Origin: Branchipolynoe longqiensis
Taxonomy: Eukaryota > Annelida > Polychaeta > Phyllodocida > Polynoidae
Reading direction: 5' to 3'
DNA: 64,000 nucleotides
Assembly: GCA_030323885.1 (NCBI GenBank)
Contig: CM059187.1
Location: 123,910,737 to 123,974,736, forward strand
The notes under the pieces are model-generated. The model saw nothing but the letters and a program-made list of their open reading frames with translations. It was not told the origin of the DNA and did no database searches. The translations under genes were made by a program, and so were the position numbers. Positions within the stretch are counted from its first letter, which is position 1; every line of letters starts with the position of its first letter. Of the stretch, positions 10,313-21,930 are shown in pieces.

Positions 10313-11042
10313 GTGTTGGTTGGTTGGTTGTTGGAATTTTACATCCTGCCAACATTTAGAGTTGCACAGTCCAATGGTTTTGAGTTTCTGTCATTTTCTC
10401 ATAGAAATATGTTAAATTGATTGTTATAGCCTCCCTTACTTTAGTTTGAAGTAACTTTTATCTTAAATGTCTAACTTTTGAGATATTTGAAGTGCAACCA
10501 TCCACAAATAATTTTGGCAAGCACGCCAAAACTCTGACACCATAGGCTTCTGCAGTAACAGGTTCTATTAAATTGGTTCTGTATGCCCTTCTATATGGCG
10601 ACAAGTGCTTAATACGTGCACTAGTATCTAAGTTGGATATGTAGAATCAAATCTGGATAATTGTTTTGGTTTTGAAAATTTGATGTTTTCATTGAACTAT
10701 GCAGCTTTAAGTTCATATCAGGACAGGTACTGACTTGTGACAGTGCGCACACATGTTGATTTTATAGTGCTGCCCCACTGGGAAAATCACCCCACCAGCA
10801 CCATGACCTGATATCCCACTCAGTCACATTATCCTGATACTAATCTAACCAGCCCTTACCCTATCTAGTAGTGGTGACACCAATCCAACCAGTCATTGCC
10901 CTATCCTAATAATATCGAGCACCTGGCTAAGAAGCGACAAATATCATTTTTGTAATCATTGGTTTGACTCGACCGGGAATTGAACTCCCGACCTTCCGCA
11001 CGGGAGGCCTGCGCTCTACCGATTCGGCCACCGCGTCCGGTT
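10313..11042 (-). repeat. SINE-A interrupted by an M1 MITE
   Basis: The tail occupies 10313-10355 and the rest 10711-11042. The head has a normal B-box at about 10975-10990 and A-box text near 11020-11035. The interruption falls in 'caacat|ttaa|ggtcatatc', a position that reads TTTAAGG in the SINE-A tail at 46.4 kb. That fits a TTAA target. A partial internal duplication ('ccaatccaaccagtcattgcccta') is also present at about 10878. Confidence 0.8.
10356..10710 (-). mobile_element. M1 MITE inserted in SINE-A
   Basis: M1 is about 355-360 bp, with inverted termini AGCTGCATAGTCCGATG and AGTTGCATAGTCCGATG next to TTAA. The interior has conserved blocks: 'caaaaccaaaacaattatct', 'gatactgatgcacttatta', 'aatagaacctgttactgcag', 'ttttggcatgcttgccaaaa' and 'atttatctcagaaaa'. 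It encodes nothing. TTAA targets suggest mobilisation by a piggyBac- or Kolobok-type transposase (inference). In this copy the left TTAA has mutated to TTAG. Confidence 0.8.
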
Positions 11043-11305
11043 GTACCGGCTTGTGAGTGTGCGCATCCACAGTGGCTTTGCAGTGACTGCCACCCTCATT
11101 GGGACACTATCCCATAATTTCTAATCTAATATACATCAAACGCAGTCGCCATTTTATCCTCCCACTGTGCCAAACATTCATTGCCCTATTCTAATTATGC
11201 CATGCACCGTGCAAGGTAGCAAGCAAGATTCAATTTCATAAACCTTCGGTTTGACTCAGCAAGTAATCTATCCCGCGGGAAGCGGGCGCACCACCCATTC
11301 GGTGT
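11042..11305 (-). repeat. Diverged SINE-A relative
   Basis: It is joined head-on to the SINE-A copy that ends at 11042. It keeps the order of SINE-A blocks ('cttgtgagtgtgcgcat', 'ttgccctattctaattatgcc', 'tttgactcag') but is much more diverged. It resembles the copy at 46.0-46.3 kb, so it represents an older subfamily. Confidence 0.5.
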
Positions 11306-11312
11306 GCTTTAA

Positions 11313-11675
11313 TTAAAGCTGCATAGTACGATTAAATATCAAATTTTCAAAACCAAACCAATTATCTAGATTTTATTTTGCATATCTAACGTAGATACTG
11401 ATGCACTTATTAAGCATTCCTTTCTGCGTAGAAGTCAATACTGAGTCAATTTAACAGAACCTGTTACTGCAGAGAAGTAAGTCTATGGTGTCAGAGTTTT
11501 GGCAAGCTTGCCAAAACTAATTCTCCATGTTTGGACTCAAAATATCTCAAAAGTTTATCATTTAAAATAAAAGTAACGTTGAACTAATGTAAAGTAGATT
11601 CTAGTGATCAATCTAATATATTATTTATCTCAGAAAAATACAGAAATTCTAGACCATCGGACTATGCAACTTTAA
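11313..11675 (+). mobile_element. M1 MITE
   Basis: Both termini are present (TTAAAGCTGCATAGT and ACTATGCAACTTTAA), as are all interior blocks of the family. It is uninterrupted. Confidence 0.8.
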
Positions 11676-11975
11676 GTTGTGGGGTATTCGACAGCACATC
11701 TCCATCGTCAGCCATCACCCTGACGAGGCACCAGGGTATTGCTGGCACCGACCACATTGCCTGCACCGGGCCCGGGAACCAGCCAGACTGAGAGCAATGC
11801 GACTTTAATTAGTGTAGTTAGCAAAGAAACCCGCCAAGCAACACCACAGTTTCTCTCCGCCTCCCCCTCTCCCCCCTTCCCTTCCCCCTCTCCCAGCCCC
11901 TCCCCTGGCGCACAGACCAGCAATCTCCTCCCTACTGAATTCTGGATGCCATACAGACTGAAATATGTTCAAGAC

Positions 11976-12560
11976 GAATGCGATGCTGATGCTGCTGATG
12001 CTGCTGATGCTGCTGATGCTGCTGATCTGCTGATGCTGCTGTTTCTGCTGTTGCTGCTGATGCTGCTTATGCTAATGATACTGATGATGCTGATGATAAT
12101 AATGATGATGATAATAATAATGCTGATGATGGTAGTGATGAAGAATACCAAAGAATACCGAAGAATACCAAAGTATACCAAAGAATACCGAAGAATGCAG
12201 AAGAATGCAGAAGAATACCAAAGAATACTGAAGAATACAGAATAATACAGAAGGGTACAGAAGGATACAGAAGGATACACAAGAATAGAGAAGCATACGG
12301 AAGAATAATGCAAGAACATCGAAGAATATCGAAGAACAATGGAAAACACAAAAGAACACAGAAAAAAACACAGAAGAATACAGAAGAGGAAGAAGAGGAA
12401 GGAGAGGAAGTAGATATAGGAGAGCAAGGAGAGCAAGGAGAGCAAGGAGGGCAAGGAAAGCAAGGAGAGCAGGAAGAGCAGGAAGAGAAGGAATAGAAGG
12501 AAGAGAAGGAAGAGAAGGAAGAGAAGGAAGAGAAAGAAGAGTGGGAAGAGCAAGTAAAAT
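11976..12560. repeat. Composite array: GCTGAT, GATGATAAT, GAAGAATAC, GAGAGCAAG
   Basis: Four successive tandem tracts with related purine-rich units. Leucine/serine-rich frames on the minus strand and glutamate-rich frames on the plus strand are artefacts of the period. Confidence 0.85.
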
Positions 12561-12565
12561 TGTGT

Positions 12566-12603
12566 AGGAATGCAAAACCATCAGATTTTGCAATTTTCAG
12601 TTG
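12566..12603 (+). mobile_element. M1 3' terminus fragment
   Basis: 'aatgcaaaaccatcagattttgc' followed by 'aattttca' is a decayed M1 right end. No left part is visible before the array. Confidence 0.4.
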
Positions 12604-12945
12604 ATCAGCCCAGTCAGGTCAGCCAACATGACATGCGTTTGCTGCATTGCACCCACACATACACACATGGTAAGGTGACGCCGATTCCTTGCTTACATCT
12701 TCCTTGCATTAGGAGTCCGTGCACACCTGGTCTGCATATCACACCCGATATCGCCGTAAACATATGTTCGTCGTCCTTACCGCCGGAGCAATCTGGCTGT
12801 CGCCTTGCCAGCCTTCGCCAATTTGTTGGGCACACCCCGGCAGCTTGGAAATGGGAAACGCCGTGCGCGTGTTCATAATTCACGTTCAAAAGCCAACCGC
12901 AGTTTGTGTTAGCTCTCAAGGCAAAAAGAGGCAACGGTGAACAGG
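12604..12945. other. Low-copy DNA, no gene seen
   Basis: Reading frames here have no family features and run into the adjacent array. Confidence 0.4.
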
Positions 12946-13575
12946 ACGGCGGTGCGGAGGTGCGGCAGGTTCGGGGGGTGCCCGAGGTTCGGGGGGTGCG
13001 GGAGGTGCGGGAGGTGCCGGGGGTGCGGGAGGTGCGGGGGTTGCGGGAGGTTCTAGGGTGCGGGAGGTGTGGGAGGTGCGGGAGGTGCGGGAGGTGCGGG
13101 AGGTGCGGGAGGTGCGGGAGGTGCAGGAGGTGCCGGAAGTGCTGGGGGTGCGGGAGGTTCGGGGGTGCGGGAGGTGCGGGGGTGCGGGAGGTGCCGGGGG
13201 TGCGGGAGGTGTGGGAGGTTAGGGGGGTGCGGGAGGTGCGGGAGGTGTCGGGGGTGGGGAAGGTGCGGGAGGGGCCGGGGGTGCGGGAAGTGCCGAGGGT
13301 GCGAGAGGTGCTGGAGGTGCGGGAGGAGCGGGAGGTGCGGGGGTGGGAGGTGTGGGAGGTGCCGGGGGTGCGGGAGGTGCCGGGGGTGTGGGAAGTGGCA
13401 GGGGTGCGGGAGGTGCCGGGGTGCGAGAGGTGCGGGAGGTGCCGGGGGTGTGGGGGTGCAGGAGGTGCGGGGGTGTGGGAGGTGCGGGAGGTGCGGGGGA
13501 TGCGGGAGGTGCGGGAGGTGCGGGAGGTGCGGGGGTGCGGGAAGTGTGGGAGGTGCGGGAGGTGCGAGGGTGGGT
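12946..13575. repeat. 9-bp GGTGCGGGA minisatellite
   Basis: About 70 units of a GGTGCGGGA-type nonamer, with variants GGTGCCGGG, GGTGTGGGA and GGGTGCGGGA. The Pro/His-rich frame on the minus strand and the Gly-rich frame on the plus strand arise from this period. Confidence 0.9.
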
Positions 13576-14560
13576 TGGAGGAAGGGAAAGGGAAGGATGG
13601 GGAAGGGCTGGCTGGGGGAGGGCTGGCTGCACTGAGAGGAGAAGGAGGAGTGAAGGGGAGCGGAGTCGAGTCGAAGGAAGGGAACTGGTGGGGAAAAGAG
13701 GGGTGGGGAGCGGGGAAGGAGATGGGAGGGAATGGAATGGGGAGGCGATGCGAGGGAAGAGATAGGAGGATAGGGCAAGGGAATGAGAGGGGAGGGCGAG
13801 GAATGGCAGGTGAGTGGAGGGGAGGAAATGAGGAGGCAAAGGAGAGGGGGAGGGCTTTGTGAGTGTGATGTAGTGAGGAGCGAAGGGGGGATAATGGCTG
13901 GCGCCGAGTGTGAGCGATAATATGGGTAAATACATATGTATATATATGCGAACGGTAATCACAGGCCACACCATACACAACATCAGTCTGAATGGACAGC
14001 TTTGTCGACATGCGCGGTCACACTGCGCAGCGGGGGCACCAACTTCCGGTGAGCCGAGCTCAAGATAGGCGGCACTGTGCGAGGCAGGGCAGGGCGAGAC
14101 CAGGGCAGGGCAGGGCAGTGAAATTCGGGAGGAGAGGAGCGGGGATGGGAGGGGGGAGTAGGGGAGGGGAGGGGGAGTGGCAGGAGATGAAGGGGATGGG
14201 AAGGGAAGGGGGGAGGGGAAGAGACGATAGGAGAGGAGAGGAGAGGAGAGGAGACTACAGGAGAGGAGAAGAAAGCAGAGCAGAGCAGGGCAGGGCAGAG
14301 CAGGGCAAATGGAATAGGAGGGGAAATGAGAGGAGAGGGGAGAAGAGGAGGGGAGAGGAGGGGAGAGGAGGGGAGGGGAGCGGAGAGGGATGGGATGGGG
14401 AGGGGAGAGGAGAAGAGAAGAGAGGGGAAGGGAGGGGAGAGGAGGGGCATGGATAGGAGAAGAGAGCAGAGGAGAGCCGAGAGGAGGGGACAGGAGAGAG
14501 GAGAATAGAATGGGGGAGGGGAGTGGGGGGAGTTGTGGGGAAGAAGGCAGAGGGTGAGGA
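13576..14560. repeat. Purine-rich GGGGA/GGAGA array with embedded unique island
   Basis: GA-rich low-complexity DNA flanks a less repetitive island at about 13865-14060. The island has ACTTCCGGT (ETS-type site, 14042-14050) and GCGCAG-type text. Serine/proline/leucine-rich frames of several hundred codons on the minus strand are low-complexity artefacts. Confidence 0.8.
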
Positions 14561-15097
14561 GGGAGAGGAAGGAGCTGGACGACGAATGAGAGAGCGGAGT
14601 GGGTGAGTTGAGGGGAAGAAGGAAGGTGGAAGGAGGGAAAGGAAGGAGATGGGAAGGTTGTAGGGGTAGAAGAGGGGGTAGATGGGGCAATGACGGGGAT
14701 GGAAGATGGCAGACGGGGGACGGGAGGGGGAGGTCGTGGGTGTTGGGTTGACAGCGAGGGGGAAACGATACCAAAGTGGCCCGTTGATGATGGGGTTTCG
14801 CGGGCCGTGGTAACTCCAGGTTGCTGGCCGGGCTGCCCCTGAGGGTGGGCCGCCGGGGTCAAACTCATTTTCAGATTGTACACAGTGGCGGTGAGTCAGG
14901 ACTGACGGCGACACTTGTTGGCCCACCCGGCGTCTGCTTCATGGTGGGGCCCCCAGGGGCGCCTTTTACCAAGTCTTAAAATCCAGGGGAGGGATGTCGG
15001 AGGGGGATACAAAAAAAACTCACTATGTCAAAGCAAAAGGCTCTGGGAGGAAGTCTAATTTGTTGTGCATTCTAAAACTAAAAGAGAGCTTCTTCCT

Positions 15098-15245
15098 CTC
15101 CTCTCCTCTCCTCTCCTCTCCCCCCCCCCTCCTCCCCTCTCCTCTCCTCTCATCCCCTCTCCTCTCCTCTCCTCTCATGCCATCCTCTCCTCTCCCCTCC
15201 TCCCACCTCCACTCCCATCCACACCTCTCCTCTTCCATCCTCTCC
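15098..15245. repeat. CTCCT pyrimidine-rich array
   Basis: A CTCTC/CTCCT pentamer array with a run of nine C. Confidence 0.85.
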
Positions 15246-15690
15246 CCATCCAATATAAGTTTTTTTGTTTAAAGGGCCCCAGCCAACCACCGCCAAATTC
15301 AAATGAAACGTGGATCAATCGGGTATTTATAATTTTGCGAGACAAGTCGATGAATCCGTTAATTGTCAGTAAGCCGGGCCCCACCCTTGGAGGCACGTTC
15401 ATTGTAAACACTTCATTCCGTTGAAACCTCTCACCAACGGTGGTAGAAAAAAGAAGACCCAACTCGAAGCAAGCAAACTATTTTTAAAGCGGTTTTCTTT
15501 TCAATGGTTATATTCATATGGCATCCTCGTTAACTTTGCCTCGTCGGCAAGTCATCTTATTGTGTATTCTGTAATACAGTACCGCGCACTATAAAGACAT
15601 GTGTCCCTCCCCGGTCCCCTCTCTATTTCTTCCACTCTTTGCAGTAGGAGGCAATGTCGCCATTTGGGTTTGACTCAGTTATTATGTGTA
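15246..15690. other. Low-copy DNA, no gene seen
   Basis: Nothing recognised on either strand. Confidence 0.4.
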
Positions 15691-15881
15691 CAGTAAAACC
15701 TCTCTAAATCAACCGACCATGGGATCAACTTTAAATGGTCCAGCTAGGTAAGTGGTTGGTTTAGGCAGTTTTTTTATTGTTACAATAGTATTGTATGGGG
15801 AATCGCTTGGGACACAAATAAAGCGATCGATATAGGGGAGTGGTCGATCTGTGGAGGTGGTCGGTTAGAGAGGTCTTACTG
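15691..15881. mobile_element. M3, pogo-like MITE
   Basis: The termini CAGTAAAACCTCTCTAA and the inverse GAGAGGTCTTACTG are flanked by TA on both sides ('gtgta|cagt' and 'actg|tacatg'). Confidence 0.8.
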
Positions 15882-15936
15882 TACATGGTAACATTCCCGA
15901 GCTCCGAATTGCGAGTGACATAATTACTGTTGTCTA

Positions 15937-16868
15937 AAGCTGAGATTCCTTCTACGCCGCATGCGGTATGCGGCATGCGGTATGCGGTATGCGAATGGGA
16001 AGATTCCTTCTACGCGGTATGCGGCATGCGGCATGCGGCACACGACTGGCTATATTTAAAAAATAAAAATAAACAAGTATACTCCATACTGCACTGTATA
16101 TGGCCTAATATGGCATGTATATCTATGTAACTCTTGGTACGTCACATGGAGGTTCTTACCTTTATACTTACCAAATTATAGATAAGTATTCATATTTTTG
16201 TGGCTCTGGTAGCATTTTTACCAACCCGAACCCCCACCACCACCACTACCATATGTTTCCCCTCAGCACCCCTGTGTGAGACCGTTCCGTAATGCTCAGT
16301 CGCCTCTCCTAGTGTTAAACTAATGGACACATCAGACTCAGGTTTCTATTCACACCCTGCGTTCCGCATACCGCATGCCGCACCGATCGCTACAGGGACC
16401 GATCGAGTTGTCGCATTCGCATTCGCATAAAGCTAGGATTCCTTACACACGGTATGCGGCATGCGGCATGCGGCATGCGGCGTGCGGCGTGATTACGGGA
16501 TGGGTCCTTTCACCCACACCCACACACACACCCACACACAGTGTCAGGTTTCCTCACCACTGTTCTCTATGGCAAACGCAGCAGCATTCGCATTCGCATG
16601 CCGCACCGATCGGTACATGGACCGATTCAGTATTCGCATGCCGCATGCCGCATGCCGCACACCGCGTGTAACTTAGATGCCCCATTGACTTAGATGCTTT
16701 TCGATTTTTTGCCGCATTCGCATTCGCATACCGCATACCGCGTGTAAGGAATCCTAGCTTTACACGTGTAAGGGTTGTAGCCCATTGACTTCAAGGCGTT
16801 TCGATTTTTTGCCGCATTCGCATTCGCATACCGCATGCCGCATACCGCGTGTAAGGAATCTTAGCTTA
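15937..16868. mobile_element. M4 fold-back MITE (long type), interrupted
   Basis: The termini are AAAGCTGAGATTCCTTCTAC (left) and its inverse at about 16853-16868. Both arms are made of ATGCGG/CATGCGG words. The core of about 400 bp ('ggtacgtcacatgg', 'gtggctctggtagcattttt', 'cgttccgtaatgctcagtcg') is homologous, in reverse, to the core of the element at 47964-48580. A second M4 element (16428-16762) sits inside its right arm. Confidence 0.75.
16428..16762. mobile_element. M4 (short type) inserted in M4 (long type)
   Basis: The termini TAAAGCTAGGATTCCTTACA and the inverse ATCCTAGCTTTA are flanked by TA. Deleting this segment restores a continuous right arm of the outer element ('cattcgcata' joined to 'cacgtgtaagg'). 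The interior matches the 5199-5508 copy. Confidence 0.7.
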
Positions 16869-17448
16869 AAGCTGTATAGTCCGATAAAAGCGTTAAATTT
16901 TCAAAATCAAAACAGCGATCTAGATTTGATTCTATATATCTTATGGCCGGTGCACACCTACCGTTTACGACTCGAGTCGACCCGCTTAAAACTGAAAACG
17001 GGCCGATTCGTTTTTCGAATCGCGAATCGCAATCGTAAACGGCCGCCTTTAGCACTAAAAACTTAGTTTTATGCGCGAATCGCAATCGCTAGGTGTGCGT
17101 GGGGGGCGCACACCTAGCGATTTTTGTGCGCGAAACGGGAGGTGTGCGTGCACAAACGGTAGGTGTGTACCAGCCATAACTTAGGTACTGATGCACTTAG
17201 ATAATGTTGCCACAATACTGAATACTTAGGAAATTTAATAGAACCTGTTATTGCAGAAGCCTATGATATCATAATGTTGGCATGCCTGCCCAAATTTAAT
17301 TCACATGTTTGCACTTCAAATATCTCAAAGGTTAGCCATTTCAAATAAAAGTTACAGGAAACTAACATCGGTAGATTAGTATAATCAATTTAATATATTT
17401 ATCTCAGAAAAATGACAGAAACTCAAAGACATCAGACTGCAACTTTAA
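16866..17448 (+). mobile_element. M1 MITE interrupted by M2
   Basis: It starts TTAAAGCTGTATAGTCCGAT and shares its first bases with the end of the M4 element before it. The normal M1 text breaks at 'atatc|tta' and resumes after 17179 with 'acttaggtactgatgcactt'. Confidence 0.75.
16944..17176. mobile_element. M2 fold-back MITE, copy 1
   Basis: The inverted termini are TGGCCGGTGCACACCTACCG and TGGCTGGTACACACCTACCG (inverse of the right end). They are flanked by TTA on the left and TAA on the right. The arms repeat 'cgaatcg' and 'gcaatcg' words. The centre is a perfect hairpin of CGCACACCTAGCG text. It has no coding capacity. Confidence 0.8.
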
Positions 17449-17935
17449 AGTTGAGTAATGGGGGTTGGGGTCGGGGTTGGGGGGGGGGGGGGGGGTGAGG
17501 CGTGCCGGACGCGATAAGTCAAGGATAAATATGCCGCTGGTTTCGGGTTCGTCCTGTGCAGTGGTTTCGGATTTCAGGGACACATGAGGCGTCGCTCGGC
17601 ATCACTCGGCATCGCTAGGCATCGTTCGGCATCGCTCGGCGATGCTCGGCAGCATTTCGGCGGCGTTTCGGCAGCGTTCCGGCGGCGTTTCGGCGGCGCT
17701 CGTCAGCGTTTCGGCGGCGGCGTTTCGGCGGCGCTGGAAGGTACCCCCGGTGGTGCTCGATGGTGCCCGGTGGTGCCCGGTGCGGCCCGGGCCTGCTGAG
17801 CTATCTCGCCGGATGCTGGCCCTGTCGCCCGGCCTATTTGTCCGAGCAGCTCGGGCTGACGGATCGACTAGTGTGACCCACATAACGTTCTCAACACCTC
17901 GAGTGCTCAGCGCGTGCAAAGAGCCTGTGTGTTGG
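17449..17935. repeat. G-tract and GC-rich GGCATCGCTC / GGCGTTTCG arrays
   Basis: A run of about 17 G (17479-17495) is followed by decamers of GGCATCGCTC type (17592-17645) and GGCGTTTCGGC type (17650-17735). Confidence 0.75.
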
Positions 17936-17939
17936 CGGT

Positions 17940-19390
17940 GTGGGGGGTGATGGTGTGGAGGTGGAGGTGGAAGTGTGGGAGTGGGATGGGTGGGAGTGAA
18001 GGTGGGGGTGGTGGCGCTAATGGTCGGGTGGGTGGTGGAAATTGTGATGGTGAGGTGGTGGTGGGGAGGGGTAGGTGTTATTGATGCGAATGGGAAGGTG
18101 TCAGGGTGGGCGGGTGAGTTTGGTGTTGTGAGTGTGGTGGTTGTGGTGGGTGTGGTGAGTGTGGTGAGTGTGGTGGGTGTATTGGGTGTGCTGGATGTTG
18201 TTGAGGGTAGTCAATGGTTGTGGTAGTGGGGCTGATGAAAGTGGGTGTTGAATGGCGTCTTGCTGTTAATGTGTGAGCGGGTGAGGTGTGGTGGGTGTGG
18301 TGGGTGTGGTGAGTTCGGTGGGTGTGGTTGGTGTATTGGGTGAGGTAAGTGTGGTGGGTGTATTGGGTGTGGTGAGTGTGGTGTGTGTGTGGTGAGTGTG
18401 GTTGGTGTGGTGGGTGCAGTGAGTGTGGTGTGTGTGGTGTGTGTGGTGAGAGTGGTGGGTGTGGTGAGTGTGATGGGTGTGGTGGGTGTGGTGGGTGTAT
18501 TGGGTGTGGTGGGTGTGGTGGGTGCGGTGGGTGTGGTGTGGGTGTGGTGGTGTGGTGGGTGTATTGGGGTGTGGTGGGAGGGTGTGGGTGGTGGTGGTGT
18601 GTGGTGGGTGTGGTGGGTGTGGTGAGTGTGGTGGGTGTGGTGGGGTGTGGTGGTGTGGTGGGTGTGGTGGGGTGTGTTTGGGTGTGGTGGGTGTGGGTGG
18701 TGTGTTGGGTGTGGTGGGTGTGGTGTGTGTGGTGGTGTGTGGTGTGGTGGTGTGTGGGTGGGTGTGTGGGGGTGTGGTGGGTGTGGTGGTGTGGTGGGTT
18801 GTGTGGGTGTGGTGAGTGTGGTGGTGTGGTGGGTGTGGTGGGTGGGTGGGTGGTGGTGGGTGTGGTGAGTGTGGTGGGTGGTGTGGGTGTGGGGGGTGGG
18901 GTGTGGTGGGTGGGTGTGGTGGGTGGTGGGTGTGGTGGGTGTGGTGAGTGCGGTGGGTGTGTTCGGTGTAGTGGGTGGGGTGGGTGTGATGAGTGTGGGG
19001 AGTTTGGTGGATCTGGTGGGTGTGGTGAGTGTGGTGAGTGGTGTGGGTGTGGTGAGTTTGGTGGGTGCGGTGTGCGTGGTTGGTGTGGTTGGTGTGGTTG
19101 GTGGGTGGGTGTGGTGAGTGTGGTGGGTGTGGTGCATGTGGTGAGTGTGGTGGGTGTGTTGGGTGTGTTGGGTGTGGTGAGTATGGTGGGTGTGGTGGGT
19201 GTGGTGAAGGTGGTGAGTGATGTGGGTGTGGTGAGTGTGGTGGGTGTGGTGGGTGTGGTGAGTGTGGTGGGTGTGGTGAGTGTGGTGAGTGTGGTGGGTG
19301 TGATGGTTGTGGTGGTTGTGGTGGTTGTGGTTGGTGTGGTTGGTTGGTGTGGTTGGTGTGGTTGGTGTGGTGGATGTGGGGTTGATGCTG
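17940..19390. repeat. GGTGTGGTG minisatellite
   Basis: About 1.4 kb of GGTGTGGTG/AGTGTGGTG nonamers. The long Thr/His/Pro frame on the minus strand and the Val/Gly/Trp frames on the plus strand are repeat artefacts. Confidence 0.9.
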
Positions 19391-20010
19391 TGAGTGCGCT
19401 GGGTGTAGTGAGGATGGTGGAGCAGGGGATCATAGGCTGGCCCTTTGTGGGTGTGGGGGCATTGCTATGAATGGCAAGGTCTCCTGGTGGGCGGGTAGGA
19501 GAAGGGTGAGCGGGTTGCGGTGTGTGAGTAACTTCGCTACACGGAGGGGCCCCAGTTCACCAAAGCCAGCCAACTGCACAACTGTACAGCGGTCGGCCAT
19601 TGAGCCGCTCACGTCGCGTGGAGGAGATGTAACTACTCTTGCGAATGAGTGAGTGAATGAGCTACTCGCGATGAGCAGCTGGGTCAACAGAGCCATACAG
19701 ATGGCGGTTACATTACCTGCTCGCCTTACCGACACCTCGCCAGACCACCGCACCTCATTAAACACAGCCGTCGCGTCGCTCCTCTCCCCCTGCCCTCTCC
19801 CCACCCCCACCCACACCCCACACCCCACACCCCACACCCACACCCTCGCACGCCAAGCCGCGCCACTCATAAGGTGAGCTGCTCTCGGCTCCTCTTCTGC
19901 TCGCTGAATATCGCCCACGCCCGATGCCAAGTCGGATCCAGACTGACATGTTGTTCTTGCTCACTGACAGACATACAGGCAGGTAGACAGACAGGTAGAC
20001 AGACAGGTAG
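19391..20010. other. Low-copy DNA, no gene confirmed
   Basis: A CpG-containing stretch with no recognisable protein. It ends in a CAGGTAGACAGA array (about 19970-20012). Confidence 0.4.
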
Positions 20011-20014
20011 AGAG

Positions 20015-20412
20015 ACAAGTTGGTTGGTTGGTTGGATGGTTGTTGGAGTTTTATGTTCTGGTTGGTTGTTGGAGTTTTATGTCCTTGTTAGTTGTTGGAG
20101 ATTAATGTCCTGGCAACATCTAAGGTCATATCCGGATGGGTACCAACTTGTGACAGGGCACACTCATGGCGACTATCTAGTGGTGCCCCACCAGGCCACC
20201 AGCAACCACGACTGGATATCCCACCCAGTCGCATTATCCCAACACTGAGCCAACCAGTCCTTGCCCTATCATAATAATGCATCCATTGTAGGTGACAGTG
20301 AACACAATTTGGGTGACAAGGTGATGATGCCTTTACCATTTTTGGCCGCCCAATATTGAACACAACTCTGCTCCTGGCTAGGAAGCGACAAGTAGTATTT
20401 TGTTTTGTCAGG
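20015..20412 (-). repeat. SINE-A with triplicated tail and internal replacement
   Basis: The tail motif 'gttggttgttggagttttat' occurs three times in a row (about 20033, 20062 and 20090). In the body about 90 bp of unrelated text ('aggtgacagtgaacacaatt') replaces a few bases between 'aataatgc' and 'ctggctaggaagcgacaagt'. The head is missing after 'aagtagta'. Confidence 0.65.
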
Positions 20413-21030
20413 ACAGACAAGTAGACATATAGCTACCTAGCTAGACTCGATACCTCAGTGTAGATGGTATAGGAGCAGGAGTGCGAGATGGTGTGACAAG
20501 GGCTCCCGCTATTGATAGGCACTCTCACTACGCGTACCTCATGCCAGCTCGTATCGACTGACCGAGACTTAAGAGCGCTTCGCCCAACTCACGTTATAAA
20601 TACTATTCTTGCTGTGTGGTGTCTTTCACTGGACCGTCAAATATCAGTACGCAAAGGTTCAAGAGCCTTTTACAATGTGGTTGTGATTGTGACCCGAGGT
20701 AGGAGGCAGAGGAGGGAGTGTTGAAAATCAAAGTTTCTTCATTGGACATCCTTAAACTCCAACCAAAAGTGGCCGACTATGGGAATAGGTACATCTACGC
20801 AGGGATCTTGCTATCAAGGAAAAGACTATTTAAATGTCCTGCTACCCATTCACAACTCTATACAATCACTGTGAAGTGTTATGATGATGTCATAAAACGG
20901 TAGGTAAACAATGGGGATACTTTGGAGAGAGAAAATCCAAAAGATGGAAGGTCTACCAGTCACATGGGTGGAGTCAAGGAGGCATAGTACATACTAATAA
21001 CATAATATATAATAACAATAATTCCTTTCC
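20413..21030. other. Low-copy DNA, no gene seen
   Basis: Nothing recognised. Short frames here have no family features. Confidence 0.4.
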
Positions 21031-21054
21031 ACCCCTTTATACTCGCATAATGCG

Positions 21055-21787
21055 TTCAATCAATCAATAGTTCCGTCCTCTAGTCGAGGGTTGGATGCAA
21101 TGGTTCTCCACTTGTCCCGATGTTGTGCTGTTCTGATAGACTGTGAATAATTCAAGCCTGTCCACTGTGAAATATTTGTAAACCATGAAGTTCTTGGTCT
21201 CCCTCTCCCTCTGCTGCCATTCACCTTCCCTTCCAACAATGTACGGTATATTGAACTCTGACGAATGATGTGGCCAAAATAAATAAGTTTCTTTGTCTGT
21301 ATAGTGGCAAACAAGCTTTTCTTATTTTTAATTTTTCTGAGAACTTCTTTGTTGGTGATCTTCTTTGTCCATGATATTTTCATCATCCTTCGATAAGTCC
21401 ACATCTCAAATGCTGCTAAACGTTTGTACATTTTCTTAGAGATTGTCCATGTCTCTGCCCCATACATTAGAGTAGACCACACATAACACTGAAGAATACG
21501 CTTCCTTGTTTGTATTAATATCTTACTTCATGTTAACACTCTATACATTTTGGAGAATGTTGTTCGGGCTATTGTTATCCTTCTTTTAATTTCTTCCTCA
21601 CATCTCCCATCATTTGTAATCTTTTGTCCGAGATATATGAATTCGGGATACTTGTTCTATGTTTGTGCCATCTATGGTTATATTGACATTTGGTTTATCT
21701 GTCTTTTTACTTATAACCATTGTTTTGGTCTTCCTGGCATTCATCTTCATGTTGAATAGTATTCCAGCTTTATTGATTCTATTCACT
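21055..21787 (-). pseudogene. Non-LTR retrotransposon 3' end (RT C-terminus), degenerate
   Basis: The frame at 21060-21482 (140 codons, minus strand) carries the region that follows the reverse-transcriptase core in many animal LINEs: LMYGAETWTISKK, then AFEMWTYRRMMKISWT, ITNKEVL, LIYFGHIIR and GRGRPRTSW. Further upstream the reverse strand keeps pieces such as KTKTMVISKK and NITIDGTNIEQV, but in a shifted frame with stops, so the copy is dead. The catalytic FADD region is absent, as expected of a 5'-truncated insertion. It ends in 'attgattgatt' at 21055-21066. Confidence 0.8.
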
Positions 21788-21930
21788 CATCACATATAGC
21801 TACAGAACTACTTCAGGCATCTAGTCCAGTGTGTGAAGGATCTCTGGAGTAGCTTCAACTCGCGCCTTATGGTTTCTGTGAGGTCTATCTGGTTCTAAGT
21901 GGCCTTTATACTCGCGTAATGTGTTATATA
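21788..21930 (+). repeat. ~139-bp tandem repeat unit 1
   Basis: It begins 'catcacatatagctacagaa' and ends 'tttatactcgcgtaatgtg'. Two further units lie at 22426 and 22565, and the last 20 bp of another at about 21033-21054. Both LINE fragments lie exactly between units. Confidence 0.7.

Noticed and set aside
12614..14883. Pro/Ser/Leu-rich frames of 465 and 554 codons on the minus strand
   Set aside because: They translate the GGTGCGGGA and GGGGA arrays. No domain, signal peptide or splice support is seen.
18078..19470. Thr/Pro/His-rich 451-codon frame and Gly/Val/Cys-rich 364-codon frame
   Set aside because: Both come from the 9-bp GGTGTGGTG array, which keeps a frame open by its period.
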